A stretch of 64,000 nucleotides of DNA from Massilia aquatica (lineage in GTDB: Bacteria; Pseudomonadota; Gammaproteobacteria; Burkholderiales; Burkholderiaceae_D). The stretch spans positions 248,001 through 312,000 of the forward strand of contig NZ_VVIW01000003.1 in the NCBI RefSeq assembly GCF_011682045.1, given 5' to 3'. A model generated the notes under the pieces. It had not been told where the DNA came from, did not search any database, and saw only the letters and a list, made by a program, of their open reading frames with translations. This document shows positions 54,869 through 64,000 of the stretch, in pieces (within the stretch, counting starts at the first letter, position 1; every line of letters begins with the position of its first letter). The translations under genes and the position numbers were made by a program.

Positions 54869-55672
54869 ATGACGTGGAAAGTGGCTTTCCCGATGTATAA
54901 CGTCTCGGCCCGGATCGGAGCAGGGTACGAAGCCCTGTTCGAGGCGCTGGCCGAGGTGCTGCGCGCCGGCGGCATGCTTGAGGCCGTCGAGCTCGTACGC
55001 GATCCGGTCCTGCCGGATTTCTGGAAGCGGCCCGACATGCTGCTCAGCCAGACCTGCGGCTATCCTTACCTGACCCAGTTGCGCGACCACGTCCGGCTGC
55101 TGGCCACCCCGGCCTACGACTTTGAAGGCTGCGAGGGGGCGGACTACGCCAGCGCGATCGTGGTGCGCGAAGGCGGCGGCATCGTCACCCTGGCCGACGC
55201 GCGCGGGCGGACGGCGGCCGTCAACGACGCCGCTTCCAACAGCGGCATGAACGCGCTGCGCCATGCGGTGGCGCCGCTGGCGCGCGAAGGGCGTTTCTTC
55301 AGCGGGGTGATCTGGTCGGGCAGCCACCGCGCCAGCTTGGAACTGGTGCGCAATGGCGCAGTCGACCTGGCTGCCATCGATTGCGTCACCCTCGGCTATC
55401 TGCGCCGGGAACAGCCGGCGAGCCTGGACGGGATCGCGCTGCTTCAATACTCGGCGCCGTCGCCCGGCTTGCCGCTCGTGGCTGGCGCCGCCGTGCCGGA
55501 GGCGTTGCGGCAGCAGTTGCGCGAGGCCTTGCTGGCGCCGCCGGCAGCGCTCGCCGCCATCATGCCGGCGCTGTCGATCCGGGCTTTCGCGCTATATACA
55601 ATACAAGAGTATGCCCGCATCGGCGTGCTGGAATCCGAGGCACGGGCACATGGCTATCCGCAGTTGGCATAG
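54869..55672 (+). CDS. PhnD/SsuA-like substrate-binding protein without signal peptide
   Basis: 267 residues. Periplasmic-binding-protein type fold of the phosphate/phosphonate group: VAFPMYNVSARIGAGYEALFEAL, LLSQTCGYPYLTQLRDHVRLLATPAYD, ARGRTAAVNDAASNSGMNALRHAV, SGSHRASLELVRNGAVDLAAIDCVTLGYL. Unlike transported relatives it starts directly with the fold (MTWKVAFPMYN), so it appears cytoplasmic. No ABC permease or ATPase is near. Tightly coupled to the upstream desaturase. Ligand unknown. Confidence 0.85.
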   Translation: MTWKVAFPMYNVSARIGAGYEALFEALAEVLRAGGMLEAVELVRDPVLPDFWKRPDMLLSQTCGYPYLTQLRDHVRLLATPAYDFEGCEGADYASAIVVREGGGIVTLADARGRTAAVNDAASNSGMNALRHAVAPLAREGRFFSGVIWSGSHRASLELVRNGAVDLAAIDCVTLGYLRREQPASLDGIALLQYSAPSPGLPLVAGAAVPEALRQQLREALLAPPAALAAIMPALSIRAFALYTIQEYARIGVLESEARAHGYPQLA

Positions 55673-55701
55673 CCCCGGACAACGTTTAAGGAAGAGAAGA
55701 C

Positions 55702-55917
55702 ATGTTACTGAACGTCGTGAAGCAGGTACTGAGAAAAAACTGGATGCTCCCGTTCGCCGTAGCGCTGCCTTTTGCGCTAGCATCCTATTTTCGTACCGGC
55801 GCGGTGGACTGGCCTTATACCCTTTTCTTGCTTGCAGCGCCTTTCGCTGGCTTGTTGCTAATAAAAGTTCCAATCGAATATCACGCTGCCAGGAAAAGGC
55901 TGAGCGCCGCACGCTGA
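55702..55917 (+). CDS. small hypothetical membrane protein
   Basis: 71 residues with two hydrophobic segments (about 14-30 and 38-55) and a basic C-terminus (KVPIEYHAARKRLSAAR). GGAAGAGAAGAC precedes the ATG. It begins 29 bases after the PhnD-like gene on the same strand, so may belong to that unit. No family recognised. Converges on glnE. Confidence 0.68.
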   Translation: MLLNVVKQVLRKNWMLPFAVALPFALASYFRTGAVDWPYTLFLLAAPFAGLLLIKVPIEYHAARKRLSAAR

Positions 55918-55962
55918 GCAACCTTTCCGATCCCGGTAACAGGCGGCCTGCGTGCCGCTTGA

Positions 55963-58713
55963 CTAGGCGAACACCGCCTCCCACAACTGCCTGACCGGCG
56001 CGCTGTGCTTTGCCACCAGCGCCGCATCGACGCGCGCATTGTCCTTGCCCTGCAGGCGCATCTGGTGCTGCAGCTTGCGCATGGCGCGGTAAGCGTCGCC
56101 CACTGCCAGCGCCAGATCCGCATCGATCAGCCCCAGATCGGCGAACATGCGCAGCAGGCCGATGTTGCCCAGATTAATGGTCAGCTGCGGATACTGCGCG
56201 CAATGGCGCAGCACCAGGTACTGCGACATGAATTCGACATCGATCATGCCGCCCACGTCCTGCTTGAGGTCGAACAGGCCGGGGCGCGCCGGATGGGCGT
56301 CGATCATCTTCTTGCGCATCTTCAGCACTTCCTGCTTGAGCTCGTCCGCGCGCGCCGAACGGTCGGTGCGCAGCACCCGTTCGCGCACGGCTTCGAAGCG
56401 CTCGCCGATGGCGGCGTCGCCGGCGCAGAAACGCGCGCGCGTGAGCGCCTGGTGTTCCCAGATCCAGGCCGAATTTTCCTGGTAGCGCTCGAAGGCGGCC
56501 ACGCTCGAGACCAGCATGCCGCTGGCGCCGTCCGGGCGCAGCGCGGTATCGATGTCGAACAGAATGCCGGCCGAGGTGTGCGCCGTCATCCAGGTAATGA
56601 AGCGCTGGGCCAGCTTGGCGTAGTTGCCGGGCGCATCCTGGTCGTCGTCGTCGAACAGGAAAATCACGTCCAGGTCCGACACGTAGCCGAGTTCCTTGCC
56701 GCCCAGCTTGCCGTAGGCGATGACGGCGAAGCGCGGCACCTCGCGGTGGCGCGAGGCGATCGCCTGCCAGGCGGCGTCGATGGTGGCGGCGACGATGGTG
56801 TCGGCCAGCGCCGACAGGTAATCGGCCAGCTTTTCCACGGTCAGCTCGCCCGCCAGGTCTTGCGCCAGCAGGCGGAACAATTGCGCGTGGTGGGCTTCGC
56901 GCAGGATGTCCATCTGGCGCTCGGTGTCGCCGGCGGCCGCGCCCAGTTGCTCCTTGAGTTCGGCGGCCAGCGCGGCGCAGTCGGGCACGGCGCTGCGCAC
57001 GCGTTCGTCGAGCAGTTCGTCGAGCACGATCGGGTGCTGGGTCAGGAAGGTGGCGGCCCAGCCGCTGGCGTACATCATGCGGATCACGCGCTCCAGGGTG
57101 TGCGGATATTCGGTCAGCAGGGACAGGTAGGCCGAGCGGCGCGCGATGGCTTCGAAAAACGCCAGCAGGCGGGTGAGGGTGGAACTGGCGCTGCCGGAGC
57201 CGGCCTCTTGCGCGGTCTTGGCGATCAGCGGCAGCGCGGCGTTGACCAGCGCCAGCAGGCGGGTGCGGCTCGCTTCGGGCAGGGCTTGCACCTTGCTCGA
57301 TTGCCAGGTGCTCATCAGGCGGCCGGCGGCGCCGCCGGCGTCGTCGAAGCTGAGCGCGCGCAGGTGCGCTTCGATCGCTTCGCGGTTGTCGAGGTCGGCC
57401 CCGCCCCAGTTGCTGGCGCCCGGGTCGACCGTGTCGCCGCTCTGTTCGGACTTGTCGCTGAAGATGGCGTCGAACTGGGCGGCGACAAACTGGCGGGTGG
57501 CGTCGAGCTGGGCCAGCAGGGTGGCCACGTCGGGCAGGCGCATCATTTGCGCGATGACGGCGCGGTCGGCGTCGCTGGCGGGCAGGGTGTGGGTCTGGGC
57601 GTCGTCCAGGTATTGCAGGCGGTGCTCCAGGTTGCGCAGGAAACTGTAGGAAGCGAGCAATTGCTCGACCGTGTCGGCCGGCAGCAGTTCCTTGTCGGCC
57701 AGCACGCGCAGGGTGGCGCGGGTGGAGCGGTCGCGCAGGGCGGCGTCGCGCCCGCCGCGGATCAGCTGGAACACTTGCGCCAGAAATTCAATTTCGCGGA
57801 TCCCGCCGCGTCCCAGCTTGACGTTGTTGCTGCGGTCCGGGTGCAGGCGCTCCTGGCGGTCGACCTCGGCGCGGATCTGGGCATGCATGGTGCGGATGGC
57901 GTCGATCACGCCGAAATCGAGGTAGCGCCGGTAGACAAAAGGATGGACGATGGCTTCCAGCGCGGCAATATCTTCCGCCGTGCCGGTAACGGCGCGCGCC
58001 TTGACCCAGGCGTAGCGTTCCCATTCGCGGCCCTGCACGATCAGGTATTCCTCGACCATGTTCAGGCTGGCCACCAGCGGGCCGGAATTGCCATTCGGGC
58101 GCAGCGCCATGTCCACGCGGAAGGTAAAGCCATCTTCGGTGATCTCGGACAGGGCGGCGATCAGCTTCTTGCCCAGGCGCGTAAAAAACTCGTGGTTCGA
58201 CAGCGGGCGCTGGCCAGCCCCGGCGGCGGTGTCGCCATCTTCCGGGTAGACGAAGATCAGGTCGATGTCGGACGAGACATTCAGCTCGCCACCGCCTTGC
58301 TTGCCCATCGCCAACACAATCATTTCCTGCGGCAAGCCCGATTCATAGCCCATCGGCATGCCGTGGCTGGCTACCTGCTCGGCCATGAGGGCGGTGAGGT
58401 GGGTGCGGATGGCAAAGTCGGCGAACGCGGTCATGGTCGCCACCACTTCGGCCAGGTCGGCCTGGCCGTCCAGGTCGCGTTCGATCAATCCGGAGACCAG
58501 CAGGTTGCGCAGGCGGCGCATGGCGCGCACGGTGGGAAGCGGCGGGGCGCCCGGCTTGGCGTCGTCCAGCGCCAGGCGCGCCAGCGTTTGCGCCAGATCA
58601 ATCCGGTCGAGCGCGCCGGCGCTGATGCTGGCAACAGCGCCGGCGCGGTTGGGGTCGGCCGCCAGCCAGCGTTGATAAAAGCGCGAGAGCGGTGTCAGGG
58701 AGGCTGGAGTCAT
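55963..58713 (-). CDS. glnE: glutamine synthetase adenylyltransferase/adenylyl-removing enzyme
   Basis: 916 residues, near normal length. It inactivates glutamine synthetase by adenylylating a tyrosine and reactivates it by phosphorolysis, under PII control. Two nucleotidyltransferase domains are evident: removing domain AMGKQGGGELNVSSDIDLIFVY near 132 with HEFFTRLGKKLIAAL and ALRPNGNSGPL; and transferase domain AYGKLGGKELGYVSDLDVIFLFDDDD near 665 with DTALRPDGASGMLVSS. Between them lies the regulatory helix bundle (LGRGGIREIEFLAQ, NLEHRLQYLDDAQTH). Its target GlnA is encoded at 23380-24795. Divergent from yhdP. Confidence 0.97.
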   Translation of the reverse strand: MTPASLTPLSRFYQRWLAADPNRAGAVASISAGALDRIDLAQTLARLALDDAKPGAPPLPTVRAMRRLRNLLVSGLIERDLDGQADLAEVVATMTAFADFAIRTHLTALMAEQVASHGMPMGYESGLPQEMIVLAMGKQGGGELNVSSDIDLIFVYPEDGDTAAGAGQRPLSNHEFFTRLGKKLIAALSEITEDGFTFRVDMALRPNGNSGPLVASLNMVEEYLIVQGREWERYAWVKARAVTGTAEDIAALEAIVHPFVYRRYLDFGVIDAIRTMHAQIRAEVDRQERLHPDRSNNVKLGRGGIREIEFLAQVFQLIRGGRDAALRDRSTRATLRVLADKELLPADTVEQLLASYSFLRNLEHRLQYLDDAQTHTLPASDADRAVIAQMMRLPDVATLLAQLDATRQFVAAQFDAIFSDKSEQSGDTVDPGASNWGGADLDNREAIEAHLRALSFDDAGGAAGRLMSTWQSSKVQALPEASRTRLLALVNAALPLIAKTAQEAGSGSASSTLTRLLAFFEAIARRSAYLSLLTEYPHTLERVIRMMYASGWAATFLTQHPIVLDELLDERVRSAVPDCAALAAELKEQLGAAAGDTERQMDILREAHHAQLFRLLAQDLAGELTVEKLADYLSALADTIVAATIDAAWQAIASRHREVPRFAVIAYGKLGGKELGYVSDLDVIFLFDDDDQDAPGNYAKLAQRFITWMTAHTSAGILFDIDTALRPDGASGMLVSSVAAFERYQENSAWIWEHQALTRARFCAGDAAIGERFEAVRERVLRTDRSARADELKQEVLKMRKKMIDAHPARPGLFDLKQDVGGMIDVEFMSQYLVLRHCAQYPQLTINLGNIGLLRMFADLGLIDADLALAVGDAYRAMRKLQHQMRLQGKDNARVDAALVAKHSAPVRQLWEAVFA

Positions 58714-58894
58714 TGGTTGGCGTCAGGAAAGGGTAAGTGAAAGTCGGGTTCGGCGGCGCTTGTATAAGGTAAAATTAACATGGGCCGCGCTACGGTGAGG
58801 ATCAGGACGATGGTAAGGGAGCCGGCGCGATTCGCGCAAGCGCTACCTTATTGCACTACATTTGGATACGGCGGGACCCTTTATCAGCTTATTG

Positions 58895-61800
58895 ATGCAT
58901 ACACCGGAAGCACAGGCGGCCGCCGAGCACCTGCCCATTGCAGAGCGCTGGCGGCGGCTGCGTTCCGCCTATCGGGCCTGCAACCGCGCCACCCATCATG
59001 TGCTGGGCTTCACGATCAAGCTGGCGCTGCTGGTGTATTTTCTGTTCACCATTGTGTTCCTGGTGCTGCGCTACGCCATCCTGCCGAATATCGACTATTA
59101 CAAGGGCAATATCGAGCGTATTGCCAGCCGCGCGCTGGGCAGCGATGTCACTATTACCCGCATTTATGCTTCCTGGCGCGGCTTGCGCCCGAACCTGTTC
59201 CTGGGCGATGTGATCCTGCGCGATCCGGCCGGCCGCCAGGTGCTCAGCCTGCCGAGCGTGTCGGCCACCCTGTCGTGGTGGAGCGTGCCGACCCTGGAAC
59301 CGCGATTTTACTCTCTGGAAATTATTCGGCCCGACCTCGACATCCGGCGCGACGCCAGCGGCCAGCTGTTTGTGGCCGGCATGCCGATCAAGCAGGGCGA
59401 CAGCGGCGACAGTGGTGGCGCCGACTGGGCCTTCAAGCAGCGCCAGATCCTGATCCGCGAAGGGCGCGTGCAGTGGACCGACCAGCTGCGCGGCGCCCCG
59501 GTGCTGGCGCTGGAGAACGTCGATGTGGTGCTCAAGAACCGCTGGCAGCACCACCGCTTCGGCCTGCGCGCCACCCCGCCGGCCAGCCTGGCCGGGCCGC
59601 TCGACGTGCGCGCCGACTTTGCCCATCCGCGCTTTACGGCGCGCATGGCCGACATGCGCCAGTGGAAAGGCGAGCTGTACGCCGACCTGCCCGATACCGA
59701 CCTGGCGGCCTGGACCCCGTATCTCGATTACCCGGTCAAGCTGAGCCAGGGCCAGGGATCGGTGCGCGCCTGGCTCAGCCTGGACCGGGCCAAGCTGGCC
59801 GGCTTCACCGCCGACGTGGCGCTGGCCGGCGTCTCCGCGCAGCTGGCGCGCGACTTGCCGGCTTTGGCGCTGGCGCGCGTGCGCGGCCGCCTGTCCGCGC
59901 GCGAAACCTTTGCCGCCGGCACTAATCGCGGCACCCCGGCCTGGGGCGCGCACGGCCACGAAGTCACGCTCACCGATTTTTCCCTGCTCACCGCCGACGG
60001 CCTGAGCCTGGCGCCGACCACCTTGTCCGAGTCCTACACCCCGGCGCGCGGCCAGACCCCGCAGCAGGTGACAGTGAGTGCGCGCCAACTCGACCTGGAA
60101 ACCCTGTCGCGCCTGGCCGCACAGTTGCCCTTGAGCGAGGTGCAGCGCCAGTTGCTGGTCGACAGCGGCTTGCGCGGCAAGGTGAGCGACCTGTCGGCCA
60201 AATGGCAGGGCAAGTTCCCGGACATCGCCAGCTACCACGTGCGCGCCAGGCTCGACGGCTTGAGCATGCGCGCCCAGCCGGCCCGGCTGGCCGTGGCCAA
60301 GACCGCCTCAACCCCGGCACGGGCGGCGTTTCCGCCGATTCCGGGCATCGAGAACCTCTCCGGCACGATCGACGCGAGCGAAAAGGGCGGCGCGCTCACC
60401 CTCGCTTCGCAGCAACTGGTGTTGCAACTGCCGGCCTGGTTCGCCGACCCGGCCATGCCCTTCGACCAGTTCGACGCGCGCGCCCGCTGGACCTTTGCGC
60501 CCCAGAACAAATTGCTGGTGGAACTGGAAAGCCTGAATTTCGCGCAAGGCACGCTGACCGGCTCGCTGTCGGGCACGCACCAGATGACCCTCGGCTCGCA
60601 GCCGGGCAAAGCGGCCGACATGGTCGACCTCAGCGGCACCGTGAGCGGCTTCGCGCTCAACAGCATCGGCCGCTATCTGCCCCTGAAAACCCCGGAACAC
60701 TTGCACCACTGGCTGACCGGCGCGCTGGAAGACGGCATGGCGCAGGACGCCACCTTCCGCCTGCGCGGCGACATGGCGCATTTCCCGTTCCGCAGCAACA
60801 CGCCGGGCGAGCGCAAGGGCGAGTTCCGCATCGGCGGACGCCTGGAAAACGCCAGACTGAACTACGCGCCGGGCCACTTCGCGCCCGACGGGGTGGCGCC
60901 GGTGTGGCCGCAGGCCGAGCAGATCAACGGCAGCTTCCTGTTCGAGCGCACGCGCATGGAAATCAAGGGCGACACGGCGCGCACGCGCGGGGTGGCGCTG
61001 AGCGCGGTCAAAGCCGTGATCGCCGACCTGGCCGATCCCGACAAGGTGCTCGAGATCGACGGCAACGCCGCCGCACCGATGCAGGACTTCCTCGGCTACG
61101 TCGAGGCGAGCCCGGTGCTGAACTGGATCGGCCGCTTTACCGAACACACGCGCGCGACCGGCAACGCCAGGCTGGGCTTGAAACTGCAATTGCCGCTGGC
61201 GCACCTGATCGAATCGAAAGTGCAGGGCAGCTTGCAGCTGATGAACAACGACGTGGTGCTGTTCGAGCCCTTGCCGCCGCTGCAATCGGCCATCGGCAAG
61301 CTCGAATTCAACGAAAAAGGCCTCAACCTGAACGGCGTCGGCGCCAGCTTCCTGGGCGGGCCGCTGGCACTCACCGGCGGCACGCAACGCGACAATGCGA
61401 TCGTGATCAAGCTGGCCGGCAGCGCCAGCGCCGACGGCATCCGCAAGACCTATCCAGCGGCGGCCTTGCAGCATGTGCTGGGGCTGGTGTCGGGCGCGGC
61501 CCGCTACACCGGCTCGGTGGTGGTGCGCGATCACCAGGCCCAGGTGACGGTCGATTCGACCCTGGCCGGCATGGGCGTGGAGCTGCCGGCGCCGCTCAAC
61601 AAGGCGGCCGCCGACAGCCTGCCGCTGCATTTCACCCTGACCGGCTTGCCGGTAAGCGAGGCCGGCGTGGCGCGCGACGAAATCCGGCTGGCGCTGGGCG
61701 CCCACATCGGCGCGCGCTACCAGCGCATCAAGCTGGGCAAGGGGCCGTGGAAGGTCGAGAGCGGCGGCATCGGCGTGAACGTGCCGGCGCCGATCCCCGA

Positions 61801-63127
61801 CAGCGGGCTGATGATCAATGCCGAGATGAAGACCATCAACGTCGACCAGTGGATCGCGATCGGTTCGTCGGTGGCGCACGCGGCGCCCGAGCCGGCGGCC
61901 GCAGCGGCGGCGGCGGCCGCCCCGGCGGCCGGCGCACCGGCGCTTGGTGCGGCCGAGGGCGGCATGGACCTGGCCCAGTACGTGGTGGCCGATGTGCTGG
62001 CCGCGCGCGCGAACGAACTGATCATCAGCGAACGCAAGCTCGACAACGTGGTGGTGGGCGCCTCGCATGTCAAGGGGACCTGGCAGGCCAACGTCGATGC
62101 GCGCCAGGTGGCCGGCCACGTCACCTGGGTCGAGGGTCCGAGCGGGCAGGGCCTGGGCAAAGTGACGGCGCGCCTGGCCTCGCTGATCATTCCGGAATCG
62201 GCCGCCGCCGGCGTGAAAGACTTGCTCGAAGGCGGCAAGAGCGCGGCCGCGACCATTCCCGCGCTCGACATCGTGGCCGAGCATTTCGAACTGTTCAACA
62301 AGAAACTCGGACGCCTGGAACTGGTCGCCAGCAACGCCCAGCTTGCCAGCGGGCGCGAGTGGCAGATCAACAGCTTGCTGCTGGCCAATCCCGACGGCGT
62401 GCTGCGCAGCACCGGCAAGTGGGTGACCGGGGAAGGGCAGAGCAACACCAGCCTGAACTTCGTGCTCGACATCGAGGATGCCGGCAAGCTGCTAGACCGT
62501 TTCGGCTTCCCCGAAACGCTGCGGCGCGGCAAGGGCAAGATGTCGGGCGAGATCGCCTGGAATGGCTTGCCGTATTCGCTAGACATTCCTAGCTTGTCCG
62601 GCAAGATCGACATGAGCGTGGCGGCCGGCCAGTTCCTCAAGCAAGACCCGGGCGCGGCCAAGCTGCTCGGCGTGCTGAGCCTGCAAATGCTGCCGCGCCT
62701 GCTCAAACTCGACTTCCACGATGTATTTTCGGAAGGGCTGGCCTTCGACGGCATCAGCGCCAACGCCAGCATCACGCGCGGCGTGGCGCGCACCGACAAC
62801 CTGAAAATGCATGGCGTGGCCGCCACCGTGCTCATGGCCGGCACGGCCGACATTGCAAACGAGTCGACCAACCTGCATGTGGTGGTGATCCCCGAATTTA
62901 ACCTGGGCACCGGCCCGCTGGTGTACGCGCTGGCGGTCAATCCGGTGGTCGGGCTGGGCAGTTTCCTCGCGCAACTGTTCCTGCGGGCACCCGTGATGAA
63001 GGCGCTGACCTATGAAATGCAGGTCACCGGGCCGTGGAAGGCGCCGGTGATCACCAAGCTCGGCGCGCCGAAGGGCCCGCCGCCGCTGGTGCTGCCGGCG
63101 AGCAACGTGAAGCCCGACAGTAACTGA
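58895..63127 (+). CDS. yhdP: YhdP family AsmA-like envelope protein
   Basis: 1410 residues from ATG 58895; a TTG at 58862 is an alternative. One N-terminal membrane helix (about 38-58, FTIKLALLVYFLFTIVFLVL) then a very long periplasmic beta-rich body typical of YhdP/TIGR02099 proteins, with AsmA-like C-terminal region (LDIPSLSGKIDMSVAAGQFLKQDPGAAKLLGVLSLQMLPRLLKLDFHDVFSEG...FDGISANASI). YhdP relatives help carry phospholipids to the outer membrane. An Ala-rich spacer (about 1001-1020) interrupts the body. Divergent from glnE, upstream of a nitrilase gene 40 bases later; this order is common in betaproteobacteria. Confidence 0.92.
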   Translation: MHTPEAQAAAEHLPIAERWRRLRSAYRACNRATHHVLGFTIKLALLVYFLFTIVFLVLRYAILPNIDYYKGNIERIASRALGSDVTITRIYASWRGLRPNLFLGDVILRDPAGRQVLSLPSVSATLSWWSVPTLEPRFYSLEIIRPDLDIRRDASGQLFVAGMPIKQGDSGDSGGADWAFKQRQILIREGRVQWTDQLRGAPVLALENVDVVLKNRWQHHRFGLRATPPASLAGPLDVRADFAHPRFTARMADMRQWKGELYADLPDTDLAAWTPYLDYPVKLSQGQGSVRAWLSLDRAKLAGFTADVALAGVSAQLARDLPALALARVRGRLSARETFAAGTNRGTPAWGAHGHEVTLTDFSLLTADGLSLAPTTLSESYTPARGQTPQQVTVSARQLDLETLSRLAAQLPLSEVQRQLLVDSGLRGKVSDLSAKWQGKFPDIASYHVRARLDGLSMRAQPARLAVAKTASTPARAAFPPIPGIENLSGTIDASEKGGALTLASQQLVLQLPAWFADPAMPFDQFDARARWTFAPQNKLLVELESLNFAQGTLTGSLSGTHQMTLGSQPGKAADMVDLSGTVSGFALNSIGRYLPLKTPEHLHHWLTGALEDGMAQDATFRLRGDMAHFPFRSNTPGERKGEFRIGGRLENARLNYAPGHFAPDGVAPVWPQAEQINGSFLFERTRMEIKGDTARTRGVALSAVKAVIADLADPDKVLEIDGNAAAPMQDFLGYVEASPVLNWIGRFTEHTRATGNARLGLKLQLPLAHLIESKVQGSLQLMNNDVVLFEPLPPLQSAIGKLEFNEKGLNLNGVGASFLGGPLALTGGTQRDNAIVIKLAGSASADGIRKTYPAAALQHVLGLVSGAARYTGSVVVRDHQAQVTVDSTLAGMGVELPAPLNKAAADSLPLHFTLTGLPVSEAGVARDEIRLALGAHIGARYQRIKLGKGPWKVESGGIGVNVPAPIPDSGLMINAEMKTINVDQWIAIGSSVAHAAPEPAAAAAAAAAPAAGAPALGAAEGGMDLAQYVVADVLAARANELIISERKLDNVVVGASHVKGTWQANVDARQVAGHVTWVEGPSGQGLGKVTARLASLIIPESAAAGVKDLLEGGKSAAATIPALDIVAEHFELFNKKLGRLELVASNAQLASGREWQINSLLLANPDGVLRSTGKWVTGEGQSNTSLNFVLDIEDAGKLLDRFGFPETLRRGKGKMSGEIAWNGLPYSLDIPSLSGKIDMSVAAGQFLKQDPGAAKLLGVLSLQMLPRLLKLDFHDVFSEGLAFDGISANASITRGVARTDNLKMHGVAATVLMAGTADIANESTNLHVVVIPEFNLGTGPLVYALAVNPVVGLGSFLAQLFLRAPVMKALTYEMQVTGPWKAPVITKLGAPKGPPPLVLPASNVKPDSN

Positions 63128-63167
63128 ACAGACCGACTGAACAGAAGCACCGACCGGAGACCGAGAC

Positions 63168-63965
63168 ATGACCCACGTGGCCGCAGTACAAATGATCAGC
63201 ACCCCCATCGTTGCCGAGAACATCGCCACGGCGCGCCGGCTGGTGGGCGAGGCGGCCGCGCGCGGCGCCACCCTGGTCACCTTGCCGGAATACTGGCCGA
63301 TCATGGGCATGAGCGACACCGACAAGGTGGCCCACGCCGAAGCGCCCGGACACGGTCCCATCCAGGACTGCATGGCGCAACTGGCGCGCCAGCACGGCAT
63401 CTGGCTGATCGGCGGCACCTTGCCGCTGGTGTCCACGGACGCCGGGAGGGTCATGAACACCACCCTGGTGTACGACCCGCAAGGCGCGCCGGTGCAGCGC
63501 TACGACAAGATCCACCTGTTCGGTTTTACCAAGGGACTTGAAACCTACGACGAGGCGCGCACCATCGTGCCGGGCGAGGCTGTGGTGGCGTTCGAGGCGC
63601 CGTTCGGGCGGGTTGGCTTGTCGGTCTGCTACGACCTGCGCTTTCCCGAGCTGTACCGGGCCATGGGCGAGTGCGCGCTGATCGTGGTCACGGCCGCCTT
63701 CACCCACACCACCGGTCTGGCGCACTGGGAAGTGCTGCTGCGCGCGCGCGCCATCGAAAACCAGTGCTACGTGCTGGCCTCGGCCCAGGGCGGTACCCAC
63801 GTCAATGGGCGCCGCACCTTCGGCCACAGCATGCTGATCGACCCCTGGGGCGAGGTCAAGGCGCTGCTGGAAGAGGGCGAAGGGGTCGTCAGCGGCGAGC
63901 TCGACGCGGCTTTCCTGGCGGGGGTGCGCGAAAGCTTGCCGGCACTTAAGCACCGAAAGCTGTGA
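63168..63965 (+). CDS. carbon-nitrogen hydrolase (Nit-type amidase)
   Basis: 265 residues, single nitrilase-fold domain. Catalytic triad: Glu41 (TLPEYWP), Lys114 ([10 protein letters not shown]) and Cys154 ([14 protein letters not shown]). The DLRFPELYR motif and [31 protein letters not shown] place it with Nit1/deaminated-glutathione amidase-like enzymes, which repair off-target transamination products. The exact substrate is inferred. Starts 40 bases after yhdP and is probably co-transcribed. Confidence 0.93.
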   Translation: MTHVAAVQMISTPIVAENIATARRLVGEAAARGATLVTLPEYWPIMGMSDTDKVAHAEAPGHGPIQDCMAQLARQHGIWLIGGTLPLVSTDAGRVMNTTLVYDPQGAPVQRYDKIHLFGFTKGLETYDEARTIVPGEAVVAFEAPFGRVGLSVCYDLRFPELYRAMGECALIVVTAAFTHTTGLAHWEVLLRARAIENQCYVLASAQGGTHVNGRRTFGHSMLIDPWGEVKALLEEGEGVVSGELDAAFLAGVRESLPALKHRKL

Positions 63966-64000
63966 GCCACCCTGCGCGCTACCGTAACAGGCCGACTATG

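Overview
The window is GC-rich, gene-dense chromosomal DNA from a betaproteobacterium, most likely Oxalobacteraceae (Massilia/Telluria/Duganella/Janthinobacterium-like). This is inferred from gene content and order: obgE next to proB, polyhydroxyalkanoate (PHA) genes, rsxB-nth, an FdxA ferredoxin beside a YumC-type ferredoxin reductase, glnA-ntrB-ntrC, glnE divergent from yhdP, and several TonB-dependent receptors. No rRNA, tRNA, CRISPR array, integrase or transposase was seen.

Layout. 1-6.3 kb: 3' part of obgE, proB, two poorly characterised proteins, a macro-domain hydrolase, nth and rsxB. 6.4-14.4 kb: intracellular PHA depolymerase, ferredoxin reductase with FdxA, a putative Na+/H+ antiporter, a PHA-granule-type small protein, acyl-CoA-binding protein, a small lipoprotein coupled to an FKBP isomerase, an EI24 membrane protein and a molybdopterin-binding-fold protein. 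14.7-22.5 kb: a large class A penicillin-binding protein, then a membrane-anchored TAXI binding protein closely followed by a beta-propeller sensor kinase with no response regulator beside it. 22.6-29.3 kb: rhodanese, then glnA, a DUF4124 protein, ntrB, ntrC and corA. The glnA upstream region has a near-consensus sigma-54 promoter with NtrC-type sites at enhancer distance; glnE, which adenylylates GlnA, lies at 56-58.7 kb.

29.3-34.5 kb is the most unusual region. Two tandemly duplicated genes encode short, acidic, cysteine-free peptides with a double-glycine leader. They face a convergent operon for an HlyD-type adaptor and a C39-peptidase ABC exporter. Each peptide gene has a long, partly conserved, apparently structured leader. 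Together they look like a peptide maturation and secretion system whose cargo I do not recognise.

34.6-55.9 kb: an FAD oxidoreductase, a TonB-dependent receptor, rsmE, tkt-gap, two small secreted proteins, two tandem paralogous TonB-dependent receptors with TTG starts, and a fourth receptor followed by a fatty acid desaturase, a PhnD-like binding protein without signal peptide and a small membrane protein. 56-64 kb: glnE, yhdP and a nitrilase-family amidase.

Repeats: three extragenic palindromes sharing a CCCGCCTTCGCGGG core (near 11.9, 18.1 and 51.2 kb), and two copies of a ~120 bp imperfect long inverted repeat (25.5 and 53.7 kb). The first of these fills the whole gap between the DUF4124 gene and ntrB. 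All family names come from reading motifs; no database search was run.
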